Below are positions 32,396-41,512 of a DNA stretch of 64,000 nt, piece after piece. The translations under genes and the position numbers were made by a program. The stretch lies in contig NZ_RRYT01000003.1 of the NCBI RefSeq assembly GCF_006363815.1, forward strand, positions 62,001 to 126,000. The letters run 5' to 3'. The notes below the pieces were generated by a model. The model saw only the letters and a list, made by a program, of their open reading frames with translations. It was not told the DNA's origin and ran no database searches. This DNA comes from Thermomonospora catenispora. Lineage in GTDB: Bacteria > Actinomycetota > Actinomycetes > Streptosporangiales > Streptosporangiaceae. The first letter of the stretch is position 1, and every line of letters starts with the position of its first letter.

Positions 32396-32971
32396 TCAGA
32401 CCTTGGTGCGATGGAAGTTCAGGTAGGACCGCGACGGTGTCGGCCCCCGCTGGTGCTGGTAGCGCGAACCGTACTGCGTGGACCCGTACGGGAACTCCAC
32501 CGGCGAGCTGGTGCGGAACAGGCACATCTGCCCGATCTTCATTCCCGGCCACAGCTTGATCGGCAGCGTCGCCACGTTCGACAGCTCCAGCGTCACATGC
32601 CCGGAGAACCCCGGGTCGATCCACCCCGCCGTCGAGTGCGTCAGCAGCCCCAGCCGCCCCAGCGAGGACTTGCCCTCCAGCCGGGCCGCGAGATCGTCCG
32701 GCAGCGTGAACACCTCATAGGTGGAGGCCAGCACGAACTCTCCGGGATGCAGCACGAACGGCTCGTCCCCGTCCGGCTCCACCAGCCGCGTCAGATCAGG
32801 CTGCTCCACCGCGGGATCGATGTGCGGGTACCGGTGGTTCTCGAACACCCGGAAGTACCGGTCGAGCCGCACGTCCACGCTGGACGGCTGGATCATCTCC
32901 GGATCGAACGGCTCGATCTTGACCCGTCCCGCCTCGATCTCGGCCCTGATGTCACGGTCGGAGAGCAGCAT
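32396..32971 (-). CDS. dcd: dCTP deaminase
   Basis: 191 residues, typical Dcd length. It deaminates dCTP to dUTP (some members also release pyrophosphate, giving dUMP). Trimeric dUTPase-like fold: [17 protein letters not shown] start, [31 protein letters not shown], and HVTLELSN with the catalytic Glu. The C-terminal tail ends in [12 protein letters not shown], which closes the active site. ATG 32971 was chosen since proteins of this family start exactly here. Cytoplasmic nucleotide metabolism; no operon partner. Confidence 0.96.
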   Translation of the reverse strand: MLLSDRDIRAEIEAGRVKIEPFDPEMIQPSSVDVRLDRYFRVFENHRYPHIDPAVEQPDLTRLVEPDGDEPFVLHPGEFVLASTYEVFTLPDDLAARLEGKSSLGRLGLLTHSTAGWIDPGFSGHVTLELSNVATLPIKLWPGMKIGQMCLFRTSSPVEFPYGSTQYGSRYQHQRGPTPSRSYLNFHRTKV

Positions 32972-33079
32972 GCCGGTAAAGGTACCGCTCTCGTCTCTCG
33001 TGCTCCGCCCCGCCACGGGTGGCCAACCGTCGAACATCCGCTACCATAAGAACGCGGCTGCATCTTCGGTAAGCCGCAG

Positions 33080-33150
33080 GCGAGTGTAGTTCAATGGTAG
33101 AACTCCAGCTTCCCAAGCTGGTAACGCGGGTTCGATTCCCGTCACTCGCT
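33080..33150 (+). tRNA. tRNA-Gly (anticodon CCC)
   Basis: 71 nt without encoded CCA. Acceptor arms GCGAGTG and CACTCGC pair fully. The anticodon stem CCAGC/GCTGG encloses TTCCCAA, giving CCC at positions 34-36. The T arm is GCGGG-TTCGATT-CCCGT. A strong hairpin follows. tRNA-Gly genes are common island insertion sites, and lower-GC foreign-looking DNA lies 3 kb downstream, but no repeated 3' end was found. Confidence 0.97.
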
Positions 33151-33158
33151 CTGATGTG

Positions 33159-33198
33159 AAGGCCCAGGCCAGGGGTGTGAACCCCAGGCCTGGGCCTT
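33159..33198 (+). terminator. Terminator after tRNA-Gly
   Basis: AAGGCCCAGGCC pairs with GGCCTGGGCCTT, and inner GGGG pairs with CCCC, giving a stem of about 17 bp. It starts 9 bases past the tRNA. Confidence 0.8.
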
Positions 33199-33420
33199 GA
33201 ACGTTTCCGCGCCCTGCAGGCCGTCGTGCGATCAATGCGCACTCAGGGCGCGGGCCTTTCCGCAGGTCGTGAAAGCGCAGCCGGAGTCCCCGTCGCACAG
33301 GCCCGTGTGCTCTCACCGAGCGGTCTTGGGCAAGGCGCTCGCCGGCGGCGGGTGCGGGCGGCCGCCCGTCCGGAGCGGGGATGCAGTCTCCCCAGATCGA
33401 TCCCGGTCCGGCCGGGCGGC

Positions 33421-34260
33421 CTAGCAGGTCCCCTCATCGGCCCCGAGCCGATCCGCCGCGACGGCGGCCACCGCTTCAGGGGCGGCCACGGCCAGTGCTT
33501 GAAGAACCGAGTCGGGGTCGAGAGTGATCAGACATGCGGCGAGCAACCGCCTGGCGGCGGCGTTGTCTCCGCTGCCGTCCAGCATCCGGTCCAGCCGGGC
33601 GCGGTCGGTGGCCGGTTCGACCATCCGCGGCAGATCACCGGCCTCCAGCAGCATCTTCAGATGGCCGCGCAGCAGATACTCCGGGGTGTCCGCCGGCCGG
33701 CCCCGCTTCTGGTAACCGTCGGCCCAGGCGTGCAGGCGTTCCCGCCAGCGGTCCAGTTCACCGCTGAGGCGGCGCAGGGCGCTTCGCCGCAGCTCCTCAT
33801 GGGTCGGCGCGAACACCGGCCCCTGCTCCTGCCGGGCGCTGTCAAGGCTGGAGAGGACCCGGCCGGTGACCGCCTGCAACACCCGCTCGATCTCCCCCTG
33901 GGAGGATCCGGTCAGCTCCGCCGGGCCCCGGGCCGACAGGCCGCCGCCGGAGGCGGCCGGCAGACCCAGCAGCTCCCGGCCCGGCCCGCCGCCGTCGATC
34001 AGAGTCCGTCCCCGCCGCCGGTCACGCCTCGGTCCCCGTTCAGCCCGTCGACCACCAGCACCAGCCGCTCACCGTTACGGGTGCACCGGCGGGCGGCCTT
34101 TTCCAGCAGCAGGGGAAACCATTCCCACGGAGGGACGCCGGTCAGCGCAACGGGCAACGGTTCGCCGGTGACCTCTGTCAGCTGCGGCGGCACCGCCTCC
34201 AGGAACGCGACCCGGTCGTCGCCGGATCGGGTGAGTGCGTTCCCAGGGGCCGCGTCGTGC
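33421..34260 (-). pseudogene. Remnant of a STAND/NACHT-type ATPase gene
   Basis: Two pieces of one protein type are in line but broken. Minus-strand bases from about 34260 to 34000 read AFLEAVPPQLTEVTG, then RLVLVVDGLNGDRGV, a Walker-B-like segment of actinobacterial STAND ATPases. That frame soon stops. A second frame from about 33990 to 33421 reads LLGLPAASGG and IERVLQAVTGRVLSS, typical of the winged-helix part that comes much later in such proteins, then a helical end. The ATPase core between them is deleted and the N-terminus is missing. STAND proteins are signalling or defence switches; this copy should be non-functional. Confidence 0.65.
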
Positions 34261-34397
34261 CCCGGACCCCGCGATGCGAGGCGTCACGGAGGGCGTTCCG
34301 ATATCGGGAATCCGCGGTGGGGTTCCCCGGCTCCGGGGAGGTCCGGCCCCACGCGGGCGCCCGTGGCCTGTGGCGGCGTGACCAAGGAGTGAACGCG

Positions 34398-35018
34398 ATG
34401 AACTCCCGCAGCCGATCGTCTCCGGCCGTACGTCGGCGGCGGAGAAGTGAAGTGGTGAAAACTGCGGGGATGGAATTCTTCTGCTATCACCGCGACCGGC
34501 CGGGGTCCATGGCGCTGCGTTATGAGCTGCTGGAAGAGCACTGGTCCTACATGGACCGGTACGCGGCGGAGATGATCGCCCGCGGTCCGACCTTCGCCGA
34601 GGACGGCGAGACGCTCACCGGCAGCGTGCACATCGTCGACCTTCCCGACCCCGCGGCCGCCCGCGCGTTCGCCTTCGACGAGCCGAGTTACCAGGCCGGC
34701 GCGTACCGGGACGTGCTGCTGCGTCGCTGGCGGAACATGCTGGGACGCACCATGTGGGACTTCCCCGGCGGCCGGACCGGCGGCGACCGGTTCCTGGTGC
34801 TCGGCCTCGGTCCGGAAGGGGACGCCGACCTCGTCGTTCCGCCCGACCAGGACGAGTTGATCGCCTTCGGGCCGCTGCTCTCCGACGACGGCGCCATCTG
34901 GGTGGGCACGGCGGCGCTGGTCAGGGCGCCGGACTCGGACGCGGCCCGCGCCGTCCTGGATGCGAACCGGTACGCCGCCGTCGAGGTCCACGCGTGGGAG
35001 TTCGGGGGACGCCGGTGA
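34398..35018 (+). CDS. YCII-related protein
   Basis: 206 residues. The core begins MEFFCYHRDRPGSMALRYELLEEHW and contains a ferredoxin-like YCII fold, with ARGPTFAEDGETLTGSVHIVDLPD and later IAFGPLLSDDGAIWVGTAALV. Two halves look like tandem YCII units. Activity in this family is mostly unknown. ATG 34398 has AAGGAG 11 bases upstream, but it adds an Arg/Ser-rich 24-residue leader. The conserved part starts at ATG 34470, which has a weaker site. No operon partner is evident; the next gene is 130 bases on. Confidence 0.75.
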   Translation: MNSRSRSSPAVRRRRRSEVVKTAGMEFFCYHRDRPGSMALRYELLEEHWSYMDRYAAEMIARGPTFAEDGETLTGSVHIVDLPDPAAARAFAFDEPSYQAGAYRDVLLRRWRNMLGRTMWDFPGGRTGGDRFLVLGLGPEGDADLVVPPDQDELIAFGPLLSDDGAIWVGTAALVRAPDSDAARAVLDANRYAAVEVHAWEFGGRR

Positions 35019-35148
35019 CCGCGCCGGGCGTCCCGCCCTCCACGGCGACGGAAGCCGTGACGACCGCTACGGACGGCCGGGCGGCGTAGGAGCGGGAGCA
35101 TGTGATCGTGCGGATCGGGTCGGCGGAAGCCGGCGGTCGTCACCACGT

Positions 35149-35838
35149 TTGTCCACGCTCGCGGCGCGGGATTACCGTGCCGCAGTGGACCTCTTCTCAC
35201 GCTCGTGGGCGGCGCTGCGCAGGGCCGTCGCCGAACTCCCGGACGAGGCCTTCGAACGGCCCTCCGGCTGTGCCGGCTGGCTGGTGCGGGACCTGGTGTG
35301 CCACCTGATCATCGACGCCCAGGACGTTTTGATCACCCTCGCCACTCCCGCCGACACCGAGCCGACCGTCAACGCGGTGACCTACTGGAACCTCGTGGAG
35401 CCTCCGACCGGCGAGGACCCGCTGGACGCCCTGACCGTCCGGCTGGCCGCCGCATACGAGGAACCGCGCCTGCTCAAGTTCCACCTCGACGACGTCGGCT
35501 CCGCCGCCGGACGCGCCGCCGGGCTCGCCGACCCCGCCGCCCGGGTCGGCACGCGCGACGAGGTGCTCACCGTGGCCGACTACCTCTCGGCCTACGTCAT
35601 GGAGTGGACGCTGCACCACCTCGACCTGATCGCCCACTTGCCCGATGTCGCGGGACCGCCCCCTGAGGGCCTGGCCCGGTCCCGCGCGATGCTGGAAGAG
35701 ATCGCGGGGACCCCGTTCCCTGCGTCCTTCACCGACGAGGACGCGCTGCTCGTGGGCACGGGACGGCGCGCCCCGACCGACGCGGAGAGAGCCGCGCTGG
35801 GAGAGCTCGCGACGAGGATCCCGTTCGTCCTCGGCTGA
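35149..35838 (+). CDS. Maleylpyruvate-isomerase/DinB-like family protein
   Basis: About 229 residues. The N-terminal domain is the four-helix DinB/MDMPI fold: AVAELPDEAFERPSGCAGWLVRDLVCHLI, with metal-type His residues in VCHLIID, and YVMEWTLHHLDLIAHL near residue 155. Members are often mycothiol-dependent enzymes in actinobacteria; the substrate here is unknown. The start is uncertain: TTG 35149 and GTG 35185 both fit the domain and neither has a clear ribosome site. Confidence 0.75.
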   Translation: MSTLAARDYRAAVDLFSRSWAALRRAVAELPDEAFERPSGCAGWLVRDLVCHLIIDAQDVLITLATPADTEPTVNAVTYWNLVEPPTGEDPLDALTVRLAAAYEEPRLLKFHLDDVGSAAGRAAGLADPAARVGTRDEVLTVADYLSAYVMEWTLHHLDLIAHLPDVAGPPPEGLARSRAMLEEIAGTPFPASFTDEDALLVGTGRRAPTDAERAALGELATRIPFVLG

Positions 35839-36316
35839 GCCGCCGCGCCCGCCGCCGGTGATGCGTACACGAGATCTCCCGCTCCCAGCGGAAAACCTTT
35901 GAGCCGCCGCGGCCGCTGAGAGTGCGCGGTGCAGACGACGCAGGTGTTCGGTTTGTTATGGCGTCAGGCCGCGGCGGCTTCATGGCCGCCTGACGTCGGT
36001 GATCGTGACAGGGGCGGGCCTGCCGAGATCGCTCGACCGTCGTGCAGGGAGCAACGAGAGGACATCAGCGTCCGCTCAGACCGGACATCACCGAGCAGGG
36101 CACCGTTCTGCGGTGCGTCCGGCGGCAGTCGGATGACATCGGCGTGCTTCCGGCGGGCGGGGGATGCTCGTCGCGTCACGGCGTCCCCTGGTGCCGGACC
36201 GGACGATTCACCGGCTTCTCGAACGAGATGGCGCCGGACCCTTCGCCGGGAGTGATTCGGGCTTGGCGCGGACGGCGCCGAGCCCTCGACGGGCTGCTAC
36301 ACAGGTTCCTGTGGGG
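35839..36316. other. Intergenic region at the edge of the low-GC cassette
   Basis: 478 bases. An imperfect hairpin (CGTCAGGC at 35962 with GCCTGACG at 35988) could end the DinB-like transcript. The rest shows no gene-like frame. The change from high to lower GC falls near 36300, so this is the likely left boundary of the inserted cassette. Confidence 0.45.
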
Positions 36317-36754
36317 TCAACCCAGATGCTGAATCGTGACGTTTTCCCAGTGCTGAGCGAGGTATTCGGCGACTAGCCGCCGATGGCAGTGGTGCGCCTT
36401 CTCTTCGCTGCAGAGCAGGACCGAGTTGTCGATCAGCTCTTGCGGCACGGTGTCCTCGATGCGGCGCCGCCTCATCAGTTCCAAGAACCGATCTTCGTAG
36501 CTCTTCCAGCTTGCGCCATTCTTTTTGTAGTCATCGAGCATTTCCTTCGTGGGTGCGAGGTCAATTCGGTGAACATAATCCATGCCGCAGATCTCGTGGA
36601 GGAAGTATCTCAGGTCATCGCGTTTGGCGAATCCTGCAAGTTGTGAAACATTGTTCAGTCGGATGTCGATCAGCTTTTTTGCTCCCGACTGGCGCAACAA
36701 GTTGAAGAACTGCTCGGCGGACTTCTTTGTGAATCCGATAGTATAGATGATCAT
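36317..36754 (-). CDS. DUF488 family protein (short form)
   Basis: 145 residues. DUF488 hallmarks: the start IIYTIGFTKKSAEQFFNLL, the LIDIRLNN strand, and near the end SVLLCSEEKAHHCHRRLVAE with the conserved Cys, Glu and CHR-type motif. Family members are small alpha/beta proteins of unknown biochemistry, suspected to be nucleic-acid or nucleotide related. Third gene of a tight cassette; it overlaps the previous gene by 4 bases (ATGA). Third codon positions are much richer in A/T than in flanking genes, indicating recent transfer. Confidence 0.85.
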   Translation of the reverse strand: MIIYTIGFTKKSAEQFFNLLRQSGAKKLIDIRLNNVSQLAGFAKRDDLRYFLHEICGMDYVHRIDLAPTKEMLDDYKKNGASWKSYEDRFLELMRRRRIEDTVPQELIDNSVLLCSEEKAHHCHRRLVAEYLAQHWENVTIQHLG

Positions 36755-37365
36755 CTGCTCGGCGCCTTGTGGAGTCGAAAATTCTCGTTGTAGTACGCGA
36801 TTTTTTGCTCCTGGCGACTGAGGGCCATCGCCATGCGCTCGGTCGGGGTGTAGAGAAGGTCGTCCTCGATCAGGTCGAATTTGGCCATCAAGCGTCGCAT
36901 CGCCGCTGGGTGGCTCTCGATGCTTCCGTCGCCATGGATGTGGTCAACGGTGACTCCCCGCTCCGTGAGAACACGTGCGATGAGGATCGTGCGGTGGCAG
37001 TCCAGTGGCTCCTGCTCGGTGCACATGACGGCGATCCGTTCCGTTTGCATTCCCCGCAACAGGCGTTCAATTCCTTTGGAGAATTCTGGGGTTTGAGCGA
37101 GGCGTTCATATCGCACGCGCCCATCGATGTAGCAGGAGGGGTTGTTCGACCGCGCCCCGAGTTCTCCACCGAGGAATACATACTTTATGCCGCAGTCGTG
37201 CAAGCCGCGCTTCACCATGTCCCGGTTGAACTGGGGCGCGAATCGACTGACGGGTACCGAGCGTACATCCGCGACGGCTGTTACTTCGTGCTGCTGGAGC
37301 AAGCTTTGGAAGACTGGGAAGCTGTGTGTAGAATGTCCGATTGTAAATATTTTTCTGTAGGTCAT
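36751..37365 (-). CDS. DUF488 family protein (long form)
   Basis: 204 residues. It begins KIFTIGHSTHSFPVFQSLL, followed by AVADVRSVPVSRFAPQFNRD and the signature AVMCTEQEPLDCHRTILIARVL near residue 112, with Cys, Glu and Cys-His-Arg. This is the more typical DUF488 member; the shorter partner downstream is a diverged relative. It is sandwiched between the dual-OB gene and the short DUF488 gene with 4-base overlaps on both sides, so the three proteins are probably made in fixed ratio and act together. Confidence 0.88.
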   Translation of the reverse strand: MTYRKIFTIGHSTHSFPVFQSLLQQHEVTAVADVRSVPVSRFAPQFNRDMVKRGLHDCGIKYVFLGGELGARSNNPSCYIDGRVRYERLAQTPEFSKGIERLLRGMQTERIAVMCTEQEPLDCHRTILIARVLTERGVTVDHIHGDGSIESHPAAMRRLMAKFDLIEDDLLYTPTERMAMALSRQEQKIAYYNENFRLHKAPSR

Positions 37366-38060
37366 CTACTGCTGTCCGCTTCGGTCTTCGCTCGCTCGAT
37401 GATGGCCGCCACCAGTTTATAGGAGTAGCCCTCGAAGGGTTCGCCAAGACTCACTGTCAAGAATGCTTCACCTAGCGTGTACAAGCCGTCTGGCTTTTCT
37501 CTGTATTCGCTCCTGTAGCTTGGATCGGTTACCCGCAGCTTGTAGTGACATCTATTATAGTAGAATTTTGCGCTGAGTCTTTTGCGGCCTTTGGTGTACA
37601 CCTCTAGTGTTACGCGGCTGACCCGAATTAGCTTAAGTGATTCTGTCAGAGTTATTGTCAGCTCGCCTGGAATGCGGTCATTGAAGTCTCGGTTGGGGGG
37701 GTATCCATTGATCCATAGAGTCTTGGGACGCTGTTCTAGCTCAAGTAGCCTGTTCCAGTCGGCTCGCCCTACTTTTCTCAGCTTTTTTCCATCTTCAAGG
37801 AGCCAATTCTCTCGCTGGAAGCTGTATGCCTTGTACTTCTCGATGTTTACGGGCTTCTTGAGTGGCACGGATATGATGTCAAGCGCGCGCGGTTCCGATT
37901 GATCTTCGAATTTCTGCCTGTCTTCAGGGATTGCGCCGCTCGGAGCTTTGCTGACGGGGCGGATCCATTCGCTTTGGGCGTCGTCAGTAATCCCTGCGAT
38001 GCAACGCCCACCATTCTTGTAGGAATTTGCAAGGCATATAAGCCTCCTAAATTTTGTCAC
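37362..38060 (-). CDS. Probable dual-OB-domain protein of the DUF488 cassette
   Basis: 232 residues. The start RRLICLANSYKNGGRCIAGI and WIRPVSK, then DIISVPLKKPVNIEKYKAY, resemble the dual OB-containing domain found beside DUF488 genes; I make this match from memory and with moderate confidence. OB folds bind nucleic acids or nucleotides. GTG 38060 is preceded by GGAGGG at short spacing, and the first codons themselves contain AGGAGG. First gene of the cassette. Codon use is AT-rich at third positions. No membrane segment or catalytic motif seen. Confidence 0.65.
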   Translation of the reverse strand: MTKFRRLICLANSYKNGGRCIAGITDDAQSEWIRPVSKAPSGAIPEDRQKFEDQSEPRALDIISVPLKKPVNIEKYKAYSFQRENWLLEDGKKLRKVGRADWNRLLELEQRPKTLWINGYPPNRDFNDRIPGELTITLTESLKLIRVSRVTLEVYTKGRKRLSAKFYYNRCHYKLRVTDPSYRSEYREKPDGLYTLGEAFLTVSLGEPFEGYSYKLVAAIIERAKTEADSSR

Positions 38061-38910
38061 ATGCCCTCCGAGTAATGCGCTTCGCCTCGGGGGTGACTGT
38101 AGCGCAAATGGTCGAGAAAATCAGCTCATTGATGTTGCGCGGGCTTCTAGGATGGACGTTTGAGTTGAATCAACTTGGGGTTGGATGAGTTATTGTTGCT
38201 GTCTCTGGTGAGATGCCTTCGCTTCGAAGGTTCTATGCTCGGCATCTAGAAGGTTTCGTTGGCTCGCCTTGCCTCGATGACAGATAGTGAACACCGTGCC
38301 AGTCAGTAGGCTGTTTCCTCTCAGTTGATGTCGTGATGTGGGTGATGCTCATCGAATGATGTCGGTTGGCCAACCGGGTGGGCGTGGGGTTATCAGCGTT
38401 TGACAATGCCTGCTCGATGGTGGGGCGGGCTTGGGCAAGGCCCTCGATGAGGAGAGGTTCTCTGCCGAGAGACCTGATGGAGCTCATGAGGCATCGGGAT
38501 GGGCTTACTGAGGAGTCGGTGTTAGTGGTGTAGCGATACCTTGGAACGCGTGTCGGCCCAGGCAGTGCGTGTCCTGAGGGTTTTGGTAAGTTCGCCATCA
38601 TGTATAGGGTCGTCCGCTTATCGGTGGCGGGATCGCGCTGCCACGACACGGTGATCCCGCCCGCCACGGGCTTGCGAACACGGTCGATGAGATGAACGCC
38701 TGGAGCCGGCTGGCTCCGAGAAACGTGACCAGTCCTTATGGGCCGCTATAGCACCTGTCCAAGTGGCCGATTTCGGCCATGGTCAAACCGAGTTCCCCGA
38801 CCTGACTTCGCCAAGGTGTGAGGATGACCCGTCCCCGCAACAATCGGCTGGCCAGAGGAGTCCTCGGCGACGAGGACCGGCCATGCTCGGCCGGTCGGAC
38901 CGGAGCCCGC
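38061..38910. other. Low-GC to high-GC transition downstream of the cassette
   Basis: About 850 bases. It must hold the minus-strand promoter of the DUF488 cassette; a TACAGT near 38095 could be its -10. One frame at 38233-38667 looks partly protein-like. A TGGCCGA-TT-TCGGCCA palindrome lies at 38764-38779, near the right compositional boundary. Confidence 0.45.
38233..38667 (-). CDS. Doubtful or degenerate small frame
   Basis: 144 codons. The first 40 residues (AGGITVSWQRDPATDKRTTL, then YMMANLPKPSG) and the 20 in-frame codons upstream (VHLIDRVRKP) read like real protein. The remainder is Ser/Thr/Pro-rich and unstructured. It may be the tail of a decayed mobile-element gene. No ribosome site. 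Function unknown. Confidence 0.25.
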   Translation of the reverse strand: MAGGITVSWQRDPATDKRTTLYMMANLPKPSGHALPGPTRVPRYRYTTNTDSSVSPSRCLMSSIRSLGREPLLIEGLAQARPTIEQALSNADNPTPTRLANRHHSMSITHITTSTERKQPTDWHGVHYLSSRQGEPTKPSRCRA

Positions 38911-39488
38911 TCAGGATTCGCGGCCGGCCGCGATCACATGGTGAGCGGTGTCGGCCACGGCTTGCGGATCGACCCGGGCCATCACCTCGAGCAGCGCCGT
39001 GGGCGGTGTGTCGACCGGGGCCGCGGCGAGAAGCCGCCGGAAGGAGCGGGGATCGGTTTTCTCGACGAGCGGTGCCGATGTCCACGCCTGCTCGGACGAG
39101 GCGAGAGCGGAGCGGACGTCGGTCTCGGCCTGCTCCGTGCGCCCGGCCTCGGCCGGTGCCCGGAGCAGGCCGCGCGACGCCTCCGCCCGATCGTCCGGGT
39201 CGGGGATGGAGCGGACGGCGGCCTCGGCCCGTTTCGCCTCTCCTACCTCGACCAGCGTCCGGACCAGCTCACTGAGCACGCACGCCCGTTCATGCGCGTC
39301 GGTGACGGACCGGGCGGTCCTCTCGGCGGCGACGGCGATCTGACGGGCCCGCTCCGGTTCCCGGCCAGAGCTAGTGCTCGGGCCAGGTCGCTCAACGCCC
39401 CTGCCTGCAGGAACGGGTGAGGGATGGCACGGGCGACGGGACGCGCGCGGGCCCGGGCGCTCCGGAGAGCGCTTTGTGAGAACGGCAC
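38911..39488 (-). pseudogene. Frameshifted TPR-like repeat protein remnant
   Basis: Minus-strand sequence from 39488 to about 39360 reads IPHPFLQAGALSDLARALALAG. After a frame change near 39360 it continues as EPERARQIAVAAERTARSV, ELVRTLVEVGEAKRAEAAV and RSIPDPDDRAEASRGLLRAP, down to a stop at 38911. These are the degenerate A-x-x-I-x-D-P repeats found at the C-terminus of actinobacterial STAND ATPases. No start or N-terminal domain is present and the frames do not join, so it is a relic. Confidence 0.6.
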
Positions 39489-39730
39489 GCGGCCGGAACG
39501 GCCCGAGTCGGGCTTCTCGACGCGACCGAGCAGGCGGGGAGACCGCTGGGAACGGCGGCGTTCCGTGCACGCCGGACGGTCTTCTCACCGGTCCGGTGGA
39601 CCGCTTCCCCTTCGGGAGCCGTCCGGGTTCCCGGTGCGTTGCGGCTGCGACGAGCGGCTTCGCCGGGCACGCGGAGACGCATGCGGACGCTCGGGCGAGG
39701 CCGGCTCGCCGCAGCCGGGCCGCCGGGGCG

Positions 39731-40984
39731 TCAGGTCCAGGTGACCGGAAGCGCGCGCAGCCCCCGCACCAGTCCGCCGCGCACCCACTGGAGCTCCTCC
39801 TCGGGGACGGCCAGGCGCAGGCCGGGCAGCCGGTGCGCCAGTGCGGTGAGGACCTCTTGGATCTCCAGGCGGGCCAGGTGCGCCCCGAGACAGAAGTGGG
39901 GGCCGTGCCCGAAGGTCAGATGGGGGTTGGGGGTCCGGTCCAGCCGGATCTCCTCGGGCGCCTCGAAGATCTCCGGGTCGTGGGCCGCCGAGGTCTCGTG
40001 GGCGACGAAGACGGCGTCGCCGGCCTTGATCGGCTGACCGGAGACCACGGTGTCCTCGGTCGCCACGCGCGGGGCGGGCGGCAGCGTCCCCACCGGGACG
40101 ACCCGCAGCAGCTCCTCCACCGCGGTGGCCACGGCCCGGGGATCGCGGGCGCGGTCGCGGAAGTCCGCCCACAGTCCCGGCCGGCGCAGCAGGGTGTAGA
40201 CGATGCCGCCCAGGACGTTGACGGTGGTCTCATAACCGGCGACGAGGATGATCATCGCCAGGTTGATCATTTCCTGTTCGTCGATGACGCCGTCGCGGTG
40301 GGCGCGCAGCAGGGCGCCGGCGACGTCGCCGGGACCGTCGGAGTCGCCGGCCCGATCCGTGCGGGCGGAGCTCCCCAGCAGCAGGCGAGCCAGGTAGGCG
40401 TACATCGACTGCTGGGCTTGGGCGACCTCTTCGGCGGTGTGGCCGGTCAGGGTGGTGAACGCCTGCGCCCAGGCCGAGAAGGCGGGCCTGTCCTCGGCGG
40501 GGACGCCGAACAGCTCCCCGACGATCGTGACCGGCAGCGGCATGGTCAGCCGGGAGATGAGGTCGGCCGGGGGGTCGTGGGCGACCATGGCGTCGATGAG
40601 CTCGGACACCAGGCCGCGGACCCACGGCCGGAGCCGCTCCACCTGGCGGGGTGAGAAGGCGTGGTGGACGACGCGGCGCAGCCGGGTGTGCTCCGGCGGG
40701 TCCATGTCGACCAGGTAGACCATCGTGCGCCGGCCGGGGCTGTGGTCGACCGCCGCGGCCCGGGAGAAGCGGGGGTCGGACAGCACGTGCCGCACGTCGG
40801 CGTGGCGGGTGACGAGCCAGGCGGGGGTGTCCTGGCCGGGCACGGTGACCTTGGCCACCGGGCGGCTCTTGCGCAGCTCGTCGTACAGCGGGTCGATGTC
40901 GAAGTCGTATGACGCCGGGAGGGGCAGGACGTCGGCGTCATCGCCGCCTTCGCGTCGGGCGAGAGCGTCGTCGGTGGTCGTCAT
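39731..40984 (-). CDS. Cytochrome P450
   Basis: 417 residues, soluble bacterial P450. I-helix oxygen-binding motif AGYETT near residue 246, E-x-x-R in EELLRVVP near residue 290, and heme loop FGHGPHFCLGAHLAR near residue 350 with the Cys ligand. The N-terminus (LPLPASYDFDIDPLYDELR) resembles CYP105/CYP107-type hydroxylases of secondary metabolism or xenobiotic breakdown. No ferredoxin gene is adjacent, so it must use redox partners encoded elsewhere. ATG 40984. Confidence 0.95.
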   Translation of the reverse strand: MTTTDDALARREGGDDADVLPLPASYDFDIDPLYDELRKSRPVAKVTVPGQDTPAWLVTRHADVRHVLSDPRFSRAAAVDHSPGRRTMVYLVDMDPPEHTRLRRVVHHAFSPRQVERLRPWVRGLVSELIDAMVAHDPPADLISRLTMPLPVTIVGELFGVPAEDRPAFSAWAQAFTTLTGHTAEEVAQAQQSMYAYLARLLLGSSARTDRAGDSDGPGDVAGALLRAHRDGVIDEQEMINLAMIILVAGYETTVNVLGGIVYTLLRRPGLWADFRDRARDPRAVATAVEELLRVVPVGTLPPAPRVATEDTVVSGQPIKAGDAVFVAHETSAAHDPEIFEAPEEIRLDRTPNPHLTFGHGPHFCLGAHLARLEIQEVLTALAHRLPGLRLAVPEEELQWVRGGLVRGLRALPVTWT

Positions 40985-41512
40985 GGCGTCCTTCCGCTCG
41001 GCATTCGGGCAGAGGGGCGTGCAGGGCCCCGCCGTCGTGGGGCGTCACCGCGACCGCCCGGCGCTCACCGCGGAATCACCGCCCTGCCGCCGGGCGGTGA
41101 CATCCGCTGAAGGCGCTGGTCACAGCGCTGTGTGAAATGTCCGTATTTGATCATTTCGGCGCCGGGTTCTGTGCGCGTCCCCCCATTGCCATGCGTTATG
41201 CCCCGTCATGCGGCGAGCAGAGCGGAAGGAAAGAAGAATCTGTCCTGTGGTGATCGTGCGGCCGCATCCGGCCGTCTTTTCCCGGGATTTTTACCTTGTT
41301 CCTTACCGGTGTGTGCATATGCAGCAAGAGCCGTGCGGTCGTGCGGCGACACCGGTGCGGGTGAGGTGAGAGAGCGATCGTGGACCGGGCGCTTCACGGT
41401 GCGCGCCGTCGCGCACGGCGCGGCGAGGGGCGGACGTCCCGGCCCGCCCGGAGCGTCCGAAGTGCGCGCTCCTCGTGCGAGGGGTCGCTGGACGCCGTGC
41501 GCGGCGCGACCG
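40985..41512. other. Intergenic region upstream of the P450
   Basis: 528 bases. It must carry the P450 promoter on the minus strand. An AT-richer stretch at 41120-41330 could hold it, but no clear -35/-10 was assigned. No gene seen. Confidence 0.4.

Noticed and set aside
35929-36332. Overlapping frames left of the DUF488 cassette
   Set aside because: No conserved motif, no ribosome sites, and composition changes within them.
33421-39488. One STAND gene split by insertion of the DUF488 cassette
   Set aside because: Both fragments are on the minus strand, but the C-terminal-type repeats lie upstream of the ATPase part in that direction, the wrong order for a simple split. Intact genes also lie between.
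33080-39700. Island with attachment repeats from tRNA-Gly
   Set aside because: No copy of the tRNA 3' end was found by eye downstream, and no integrase gene is present. Kept only as a suspicion.
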